Shown here: positions 1 through 4,687 of the stretch, piece after piece
How the letters are laid out: every line of letters begins with the position of its first letter
Position numbering within the stretch: the first letter of the stretch is position 1
The notes under the pieces: model-generated
Databases searched by the model: none
Seen by the model: the letters and a program-made list of their open reading frames with translations, nothing else
Told to the model about the DNA's origin: nothing
From: Deltaproteobacteria bacterium
GTDB taxonomy: Bacteria > Desulfobacterota > DSM-4660 > Desulfatiglandales > Desulfatiglandaceae
DNA: 5,301 nucleotides
Direction: 5' to 3'
Assembly (NCBI GenBank): GCA_021159825.1
Contig: JAGHDR010000033.1
Span: 1-5,301, forward strand
Translations under genes and position numbers: made by a program

Positions 1-12
1 ACCTTATTCAAA

Positions 13-40
13 GTTCGATGTTGGACGTTCGATGTTCATC
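13..40. repeat. Short tandem motif, two 14-base units
   Basis: GTTCGATGTTGGAC (13-26) is followed by GTTCGATGTTCATC (27-40); the first ten bases are identical. It is an intergenic repeat-like sequence that may continue to the left as part of a longer dispersed repeat, since it sits at the window edge. Confidence 0.5.
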
Positions 41-49
41 TTTTAAATC

Positions 50-62
50 CGCCCGGAGGGCG
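50..62 (-). terminator. Hairpin downstream of hsp20, weak terminator candidate
   Basis: CGCCC-TCC-GGGCG on the minus strand is a GC-rich 5-base stem with a 3-base loop, 38 bases past the hsp20 stop. It is followed by GATTTAAAAG, not a proper run of T, so intrinsic termination would be inefficient; it may instead protect the 3' end. Confidence 0.35.
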
Positions 63-63
63 C

Positions 64-89
64 TAATTTATTGTCGTCCAGGGGAGGGC
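64..89 (+). repeat. Inverted repeat arm on the 3' side of hsp20
   Basis: TAATTTATTGTCG, then TCCAGGGGAGGGC. It matches the reverse complement of 565-589 (24 matching bases, one mismatch, one extra A). The arms face each other across 475 bases that contain the complete hsp20 gene and its ribosome-binding site. Confidence 0.8.
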
Positions 90-105
90 AAATAAATATT
101 TATTT
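90..105. repeat. Perfect 16-base AT palindrome at the hsp20 stop codon
   Basis: AAATAAATATTTATTT is its own reverse complement and includes the hsp20 stop codon (102-100). Together with the adjacent repeat arm it makes the trailer highly structured. It may only reflect AT-rich sequence. Confidence 0.5.
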
Positions 106-543
106 AACCTTGATTTCAATTTCTTTCTTCACGGCCTCTTCCGCTTTCGGTACGGTCACCTTTAAGACGCCCTTATCAAAAGTTGCTTCCACCTTATCAC
201 CTTTGACGGATGTCGGCAGTTGAAAGGAACGCTGGAATGATCCGGCGTATCGCTCAATAAAATGGTGGTGCTCGTCCTTTTCTTCCTCCTCTCTTTTCTT
301 CTCCCCCTTTATAATGAGGAGATCACCGGACAGGCTCACGCTTACGTCCTTTGCATCCAGACCTGGAAGCTCAGCTTTCACAATAAAGTTTTTCCGGGTC
401 TCCGAGATATCCACGGAAGGTAGCCATTCCTCTGTAAACGTTCCCATAGACGGTGTTTCGCGAAAAAAACGATTCCAGAGTTTTTCCAGGTCCTTACGCG
501 ATGAACTAAGTGCTCCAAACGGTCTCCATGGTATTAATTCCAT
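100..543 (-). CDS. Small heat-shock protein, Hsp20/alpha-crystallin family (147 aa)
   Basis: ATP-independent cytoplasmic holdase that binds unfolding proteins and hands them to DnaK/ClpB-type machines. The 147 residues match the usual size of class A bacterial sHsps. The N-terminal arm (1-40) starts MELIPWRPFG and contains KLWNRFF, which is typical of the family. The alpha-crystallin domain runs from about 41 to 131: PSVDISE, AELPGL (57-62), KGEKK (79-83), an acidic, His-rich loop EEEEKDEHHHF (85-95), ERYAGSFQRSFQLP (97-110) with Arg105 at the position of the conserved domain Arg, and the hallmark GVLKVTVPK (125-133). The C-terminal tail carries the I-x-I anchoring motif (Ile142, Ile144) for oligomer assembly. 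It lies downstream of and co-directional with the GT4/GH130 genes but has its own candidate promoter. It is enclosed by an inverted repeat, which is unusual for this gene. Confidence 0.96.
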   Translation of the reverse strand: MELIPWRPFGALSSSRKDLEKLWNRFFRETPSMGTFTEEWLPSVDISETRKNFIVKAELPGLDAKDVSVSLSGDLLIIKGEKKREEEEKDEHHHFIERYAGSFQRSFQLPTSVKGDKVEATFDKGVLKVTVPKAEEAVKKEIEIKVK

Positions 544-549
544 AATATT

Positions 550-555
550 ACCTCC
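550..555 (-). promoter_or_regulatory. Ribosome-binding site deciding the hsp20 start
   Basis: GGAGGT lies 6 bases before the ATG at 543-541. This near-ideal site picks ATG 543 over an upstream in-frame TTG at 582, whose extra 13 residues (SPGEGAKDGGN region) would be encoded by the repeat arm. Confidence 0.85.
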
Positions 556-564
556 ATCTTTTGC

Positions 565-589
565 GCCCTCCCCGGGCGACAATAAATTA
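565..589 (-). repeat. Inverted repeat arm on the 5' side of hsp20
   Basis: Read on the minus strand from 589: TAATTTATTGTCG, then CCCGGGGAGGGC. It matches the plus-strand segment 64-89 with one mismatch and one single-base gap, so the two arms are inverted about the hsp20 gene. Inside this arm CGCCC-GGGGA-GGGCG (578-566) can also form a local hairpin in the leader, 10 bases ahead of the ribosome-binding site. Confidence 0.8.
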
Positions 590-593
590 TGGC

Positions 594-625
594 GAGAATA
601 AATCTCATTCTCTGTTTTTCAACAG
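594..625. repeat. Two adjoining dyads overlapping the hsp20 promoter
   Basis: Dyad 1 is GAGAAT-7 bases-ATTCTC (594-599 and 607-612), a perfect 6-base inverted repeat covering the proposed -10 box. Dyad 2 is CTGTT-4 bases-AACAG (612-616 and 621-625), covering the proposed -35 box; as minus-strand RNA its loop would be GAAA. Neither matches the CIRCE element (TTAGCACTC-N9-GAGTGCTAA) known upstream of bacterial heat-shock genes. They could be an operator or RNA stems. Confidence 0.4.
595..622 (-). promoter_or_regulatory. Candidate promoter of hsp20
   Basis: On the minus strand TTGAAA (622-617; five of six matches to the sigma-70 -35 box) is separated by 16 bases from TATTCT (600-595; four of six matches to the -10 box). 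Transcription would start near 588 and give a leader of about 45 bases. A heat-shock sigma-32 type promoter was considered: (G)TTGAAA resembles its -35 box and CGCCAT (594-589) its -10 box, but the 22-base spacing is too long. Confidence 0.35.
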
Positions 626-748
626 TGAAAGGTTGTTCATGCTCTTTATAGTCAGTGATTCACCATCTATAAGCAAGGGAAAAAATTTTGAGACCGAAGA
701 TGGTTCCGGATACCTGTTTTCGTTTAGGTGAAAAACTTTTAGATTCAT
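605..748 (-). CDS. Putative 47-residue small protein, coupled to the 14-residue ORF
   Basis: ATG at 748-746 overlaps the preceding stop (ATGA) and has AAGG 7 bases upstream. The product begins MNLKVFHLNENRYPEP, is mildly hydrophobic in the middle (FFPLLIDG) and ends in LLKNRE. No signal peptide, membrane segment or known motif is evident. Its 3' end runs into the proposed hsp20 promoter, which argues somewhat against a conserved gene. I do not recognise it; it may be a chance ORF or a remnant. Confidence 0.22.
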   Translation of the reverse strand: MNLKVFHLNENRYPEPSSVSKFFPLLIDGESLTIKSMNNLSLLKNRE

Positions 749-789
749 CGATATACCTTCACCGACCTCATCATATATTCAAACGTCAT
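745..789 (-). CDS. Putative 14-residue leader peptide ORF
   Basis: ATG at 789-787 is preceded by GGAGGG with a 7-base spacer and encodes MTFEYMMRSVKVYR before TGA. Its stop overlaps the start of a second small ORF as ATGA, the usual arrangement of translationally coupled genes. It resembles no family I know. A chance ORF is quite possible; the good ribosome-binding site is the main support. Confidence 0.25.
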   Translation of the reverse strand: MTFEYMMRSVKVYR

Positions 790-855
790 GGTCTTTCCCT
801 CCGGTTCAGGTTCAAGAACCACTCCCAATTTCCATCAGCAATCCGTGCGGGTTAA

Positions 856-3162
856 TTAAATATCTCCGCCAAAAATTGCATTTTTATCGGTGATAAGGTT
901 ATGCATTCCCATGATCTGATACATTCTCAGGAGTGAAATAAGGCAACTGAGTGTTGATTCAGCTCCCTGGTTCTCATTGACGCCATCCGGTTGAAGGCCG
1001 TCGTAGCACCCACCTGTTTCAAAATCATACAGGGCAACATTGAGGTCATTTCGGCCAAGAAACCATCCCAGGCAGCGCTGGGCCTCTTGAAACCATCTTG
1101 CGTCCTCTGTTGCGATGTAAACATCAATACAGGCATCAATAAGGCTCATGGCCTCTATGGGTTGCTGATCAAAGTTTGCCTTTTCACCCCCCCGTGCATA
1201 CCATCCCAAGTTCCCGACGACGGATAGATGCCCATCTTCGGCGGTTTGTATCCGGAGGAGCCATTCAAGCATGCGCGTCCCTGCCTCGAACATCTCAGGA
1301 TTCGGTATCCACTGGCCTGCCAGTATCATTGCATGGGGAATTTTTGCATTGGCATAGGTTAGTGTGTCTTCACACCACGGCCACCCTTCACCGCAGTTGT
1401 CCTTAAAAAGGTGCAACAATTTTTCCGCCAGTTCCGTCCTGAGCCTACGGACTTGCGAATCTCCACCGTATTTGTTGAGATAGGCGTCAAGACCGATAAC
1501 GCTGAATGCCCAGGACCGAGGCGAACCGAAGGTCTCCAGGCGAACAAGCCCATCATGAAATAAACGCATGGCCATATTGCGGATACCGTCGTTCGGAGCA
1601 TACTTGACCGCTATGCCGAGCGCCCAGATGGCCCTCGCATGGGAATCTTCGCTGCCTTCATCCTCCAGCCATCGCCTGTCGTAAGAAAGAAAATTTCTGA
1701 ACCCGTCATTTTCCGGATTGAAGGCAAAGTGGAGAAAGGCAAGATATTTTTTTAGAATCGGGAGGATCGTTTTGTCTTTACGCAGTGAGTAATAAATGCA
1801 CAGGGCAATAAGTGCTCTTGCATTGTCATCGATACAGTAACCGTGATTCAGGTTCGGAACATTGTACGCGGCATGCTGAAGGATGCCTGTGTCATCCGTC
1901 ATGGTCTTCAGATGAAAAAGATCTATCTCGGGAAGTTCGTCCAGAACCTTGTGTTCTTGCCGGGCTGTTGTCAGATCTCCGGGTATTTTCCTCCGGAGTT
2001 TACAAACCTCCGAGATTAGATCCAGGTGGCCCCGCGCCACTTCCTCAAAAATCATTGATCTTCCATATTGATATGCCCGCGAGCGCATCTCGTCCCGTTC
2101 CTGATTGTTTTCCAGAAGTCTCATGATTTCCAGCGCCATCGCGTCAGGATCGTTAAAGGGGACCAGTTTTCCACGTCCCTCCCCCAGGGCTTCTTTTGCA
2201 TACCAGAAGGGTGTTGAAACAATTGCGGCGCCAACGCCGATGGCATAGGCGAGCGTGCCGGAAGTGATCTGCTCCTTCTCCAAATAGGGTATGGCATAGA
2301 CCTTTGCGCTCTGGAGATACCGCATTAAGGTTTCATCCGATACGAACTGATTGCGAAACAGGATGTGGTCCTGGATACCCATTTGGTTTGCCAGTTGCTG
2401 GAGGCCGTGCCGGTAGGCATCGCCCGCAATTTCTTTAACATGGGGATGGGTTTGCCCCAAAATCAGGTATACGATTTCGGGGAATTTATCAATGATGGCG
2501 GGCATTGCCTTGATCACGTTCTCGATCCCCTTGCTGGGGCCAAGGAGTCCGAAGGTCAGTATCATATCTTTGCTGTTAATACCGAAAAAATTGTTATCCT
2601 TACCCGGCTTTCCAAATGAAGCGTTCGGGATTCCGTGGGGGATAAATGAAATTTTATTCTCCGGTACGCCATAGAGATGAACAAGCAGTTCTTTCGCCTT
2701 ATGGCCCATGACCAGCAAGCGATCGGAAAGCCGGGCTATTTCTTTGATGATGACCTTTTGCCCGCGGGTGGGTTCTCTGACGACGGTGTGGAGGTTGGTA
2801 ATGACCGGCATACGCAAGGCCTTCAGCATATAAAGGATATACGATCCGTCCTCCCCGCCGAATATACCGAATTCGTGCTGTAAAATGGCAACGTCATACC
2901 GATTGGCATTAAGGAAATCAGCAACCCAGTAGTAATCCGCCTGAACATTCGCCCGGACACTGAATTTAACGCGGTCGGGATAGTCATATCCTTCGGGTAT
3001 GTCGTCCATGGCGACCACGATAAGGTCGGCATTCTTTCCCATCTCCAAAGCAAGTGCATTAGAGAGGTTGGTGGTATAGGTGGCAATTCCGCACCGGCGC
3101 GGCAGATAGTTTCCGATGACCGATATCCTTGATGCCTTGGCGTTTTTCTTATTTTCCATCAT
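856..3162 (-). CDS. GT4 glycosyltransferase fused to a C-terminal (alpha/alpha)-toroid, glycosidase-like domain (768 aa)
   Basis: Probable soluble enzyme that transfers a sugar from an activated donor, with a second carbohydrate-active domain. The N-terminal GT-B part (about 1-395) shows CGIATY (24-29), QHEFGIFGG (95-103), NLHTVVREP (123-131), IPHGIP (174-179), the donor-phosphate loop FGLLGPSKG (204-212) and EQITSGTLAYA (297-307) followed by STPFWYAKEAL. In the common GT4 E-x7-E pattern Glu297 is present, but the second Glu position is Ala305. The C-terminal part (about 410-755) has regularly spaced helices and acidic or aromatic motifs typical of six-hairpin toroids: HGYCIDDNARAL (440-451), SEDSHARAIWALG (504-516), GEGWPWCEDTLTYA (591-604), FDQQPIEAM (674-682) and NENQGAEST (729-737). 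No signal peptide or membrane segment is seen. It starts 42 bases after the second GH130 gene, so it is likely co-transcribed with it. Donor, acceptor and whether the toroid is catalytic are unknown; the GT4 call is secure. Confidence 0.88.
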   Translation of the reverse strand: MMENKKNAKASRISVIGNYLPRRCGIATYTTNLSNALALEMGKNADLIVVAMDDIPEGYDYPDRVKFSVRANVQADYYWVADFLNANRYDVAILQHEFGIFGGEDGSYILYMLKALRMPVITNLHTVVREPTRGQKVIIKEIARLSDRLLVMGHKAKELLVHLYGVPENKISFIPHGIPNASFGKPGKDNNFFGINSKDMILTFGLLGPSKGIENVIKAMPAIIDKFPEIVYLILGQTHPHVKEIAGDAYRHGLQQLANQMGIQDHILFRNQFVSDETLMRYLQSAKVYAIPYLEKEQITSGTLAYAIGVGAAIVSTPFWYAKEALGEGRGKLVPFNDPDAMALEIMRLLENNQERDEMRSRAYQYGRSMIFEEVARGHLDLISEVCKLRRKIPGDLTTARQEHKVLDELPEIDLFHLKTMTDDTGILQHAAYNVPNLNHGYCIDDNARALIALCIYYSLRKDKTILPILKKYLAFLHFAFNPENDGFRNFLSYDRRWLEDEGSEDSHARAIWALGIAVKYAPNDGIRNMAMRLFHDGLVRLETFGSPRSWAFSVIGLDAYLNKYGGDSQVRRLRTELAEKLLHLFKDNCGEGWPWCEDTLTYANAKIPHAMILAGQWIPNPEMFEAGTRMLEWLLRIQTAEDGHLSVVGNLGWYARGGEKANFDQQPIEAMSLIDACIDVYIATEDARWFQEAQRCLGWFLGRNDLNVALYDFETGGCYDGLQPDGVNENQGAESTLSCLISLLRMYQIMGMHNLITDKNAIFGGDI

Positions 3163-3174
3163 GCGATATGTATT

Positions 3175-3181
3175 TCCTCCG
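3175..3181 (-). promoter_or_regulatory. Ribosome-binding site of the GT4 fusion gene
   Basis: The minus strand reads CGGAGGAAATACATATCGC before ATGATG. The GGAGGA core is strong, but it lies 12 bases from the first ATG (3162-3160) and 15 from the second (3159-3157), a longer spacer than usual. No better in-frame start is visible closer to it. The first ATG is kept as the start. Confidence 0.6.
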
Positions 3182-3204
3182 TTCTTTGGGTGTTTCCTGC
3201 CGGA

Positions 3205-4668
3205 TCAGGCTTTTTTCATAAAATCCAATAATTCTCCGACCGGAATAGAGGCAAACCCCGATTTGGTATCGGACATCCCGTAGGGTACGATCAAACTCCC
3301 ATTATGAATGATTGAACCACAGGTATAAACCACATTGGGCACATAGCCATCGCGTTCTTCCACATTGGGAGTAATGAGAGGCTCAGGCAGCCGCCCGATT
3401 ATCTTTGTTGGGTCGTCCAGGTCTAAAAGCAGGGCGCCGATGGTGTATTGCCTCATAGGCCCTACACCGTGCGTCAACAGGATCCATCCCTCCTCGGTTT
3501 CCACGGGGGAACCGCAATTCCCGACCTGAACAAACTCCCATGGTTTGGAGGGTTCCTGTATAATACGGGATTTTTGCCAAAAATGCATGTGGTCTGAAAA
3601 CATGATGCGATTGTTTTCTCCATCCTGCCTGGAGGCCATAACAAATTTTCCATTGATGCGCCTCGGGAAGAGGGCCATTCCCTTGTTCTGGACGGCCTTA
3701 CCGTTGAGGGTACGGATTTTAAAAGTGACGAAATCCTTTGTTTGAATCAGTTGGGGCAAAATAGTGCGACCGTTGTATGCCGTGTATGTCGCGCAATAGG
3801 TGGCATCGCCATTGTCATCAACAAAGCGCACAAACCTGGCATCTTCGATCCCCATGCTCTCATTCTCCGAGACGGGGAAAATCGCCCTTGCGGATATCTT
3901 GTGATCCGGGCTGAATTTTACTTCGTAGTTGGATTTGGCAACCCAGGAAACAATGTCGAGCGTTTCGGTCTGCATCGGATCCGTGAAGATCCGTTTCTTC
4001 AGGAGCTGCGTTATTTGATGCTTTCCCTGCTCATAAGTAAATTCCGGGGGTAATCTTCCAAACAAGTAAGTGGTTATTTCATTGCAGGCATTCATTTCAT
4101 TCAGTTTCAACTGAAACAGGTGTTTGTCAAAGGTCGGGTTTAATTGGATTTCAGGCGTTTCAACAAAATTGCTGATCGTATCCAGCGAAATGTTATTATT
4201 CACATCAATCGTTCCGCTCCTGAATTCAATGGAGGATATGTGTCCTTCTCCCACCGCCCGGAAGCTCATAATGAACCGGATGCATCCCTTGGGAAGGTCG
4301 GTCTGGTCCGGATGCAATACAATAGAAGGGTTAAAGAGCGCTGCCGATTCAATGGAATATTCCATGGTAAAGTATGCGCCCATCAATGCCCGTTTTTGGT
4401 CGGATATTGCAACGCCTTCGGGAATGAGTTTTTGGATCTTTTGAAAATTCCTTTCAAAAATCAGCCCGATATTCCGGTGTCTCTCCGAGAAATTCGTCAG
4501 CACCTGTTCAAACAGCCCGGAGGTTTTTTCTTCCGGTAAATCCAAAATACGCTCAATAATTTTTTTGATGCGGTCATCATCGCCGGGGAGATAGGAACGC
4601 GCTATTATCCTCGCAGTGTCTTTGATATATCTCCCTCTTTTTCTTAGAACTCTTGACTCTATAGTCAT
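3205..4668 (-). CDS. Long divergent GH130 family beta-mannoside phosphorylase/hydrolase-like protein (487 aa)
   Basis: Five-bladed beta-propeller enzyme of the GH130 type, predicted to act on beta-mannosides in the cytoplasm. From the start at 4668 it has 487 residues. Residues 1 to about 100 are charged and mostly helical in character, and residues 100-190 look beta-rich; together they form an extension absent from short GH130 enzymes. The propeller follows: GIEDAR (273-278), whose Asp276 aligns with the family's catalytic Asp of the EDPR motif, here with Ala instead of Pro; FPRRINGKF (324-332) and RQDGENN (337-343); VGNCGSP (382-388); LLTHGVGP (397-404); GALLLDLDDP (411-420); GYVPNVVYTCG (441-451), shared almost exactly with the upstream gene; and PYGMSDT (462-468) in place of the usual YGGADT. 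There is no signal peptide. Long GH130 proteins acting on beta-1,2-oligomannosides are known in Thermoanaerobacter, and this could be a relative. The family call is strong; substrate and phosphate dependence are inferred. Confidence 0.88.
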   Translation of the reverse strand: MTIESRVLRKRGRYIKDTARIIARSYLPGDDDRIKKIIERILDLPEEKTSGLFEQVLTNFSERHRNIGLIFERNFQKIQKLIPEGVAISDQKRALMGAYFTMEYSIESAALFNPSIVLHPDQTDLPKGCIRFIMSFRAVGEGHISSIEFRSGTIDVNNNISLDTISNFVETPEIQLNPTFDKHLFQLKLNEMNACNEITTYLFGRLPPEFTYEQGKHQITQLLKKRIFTDPMQTETLDIVSWVAKSNYEVKFSPDHKISARAIFPVSENESMGIEDARFVRFVDDNGDATYCATYTAYNGRTILPQLIQTKDFVTFKIRTLNGKAVQNKGMALFPRRINGKFVMASRQDGENNRIMFSDHMHFWQKSRIIQEPSKPWEFVQVGNCGSPVETEEGWILLTHGVGPMRQYTIGALLLDLDDPTKIIGRLPEPLITPNVEERDGYVPNVVYTCGSIIHNGSLIVPYGMSDTKSGFASIPVGELLDFMKKA

Positions 4669-4680
4669 CTTATCCCTCTT
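4669..4680 (-). promoter_or_regulatory. Ribosome-binding site deciding the start of the second GH130 gene
   Basis: On the minus strand the sequence reads AAGAGGGATAAG directly before the ATG at 4668-4666, giving a GAGGG Shine-Dalgarno core with a 5-base spacer. The longer reading starting at 4710 has only a weakly placed GGTGGA upstream and would overlap the preceding gene by 23 bases. The 4668 start is therefore preferred. Confidence 0.75.
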
Positions 4681-4687
4681 TACAAAT

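Larger units (their letters stand above)
544..855 (-). other. 312-base intergenic region between the GT4 gene and hsp20
   Basis: This region carries no long ORF and no tRNA-like fold that I can see. Read on the minus strand it holds a small dyad GGTTC-AA-GAACC (809-820) without a T tract, two tiny coupled ORFs (789-605), a promoter-like element with two overlapping dyads (594-625), one arm of the inverted repeat that encloses hsp20 (565-589) and the hsp20 ribosome-binding site. No convincing intrinsic terminator follows the GT4 gene, so read-through into hsp20 is possible. Confidence 0.6.

Noticed and set aside
1..110. CRISPR-like or transposon array at the left end
   Set aside because: Only two short direct units and one hairpin are present, without regular spacers or a transposase gene.
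544..582. Longer start of hsp20 (TTG 582)
   Set aside because: The added residues come from the repeat arm and do not look like an sHsp N-terminus; the ATG at 543 has a near-ideal ribosome-binding site.
314..601. 95-codon plus-strand ORF antisense to hsp20
   Set aside because: It lies over the hsp20 coding region and leader, has no family resemblance, and is a shadow of a firmly identified gene.
589..622. Sigma-32 heat-shock promoter for hsp20
   Set aside because: TTGAAA and CGCCAT resemble the two boxes, but the 22-base spacing is outside the normal range.
809..820. Terminator after the GT4 gene (GGTTC-AA-GAACC)
   Set aside because: The loop is only two bases, the stem short, and no T tract follows on the minus strand.
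4144..4539. 131-codon plus-strand ORF antisense to the second GH130 gene
   Set aside because: No recognisable motif; it is opposite the N-terminal half of a convincing GH130 protein, and the surrounding plus-strand ORFs overlap one another in different frames as shadows do.
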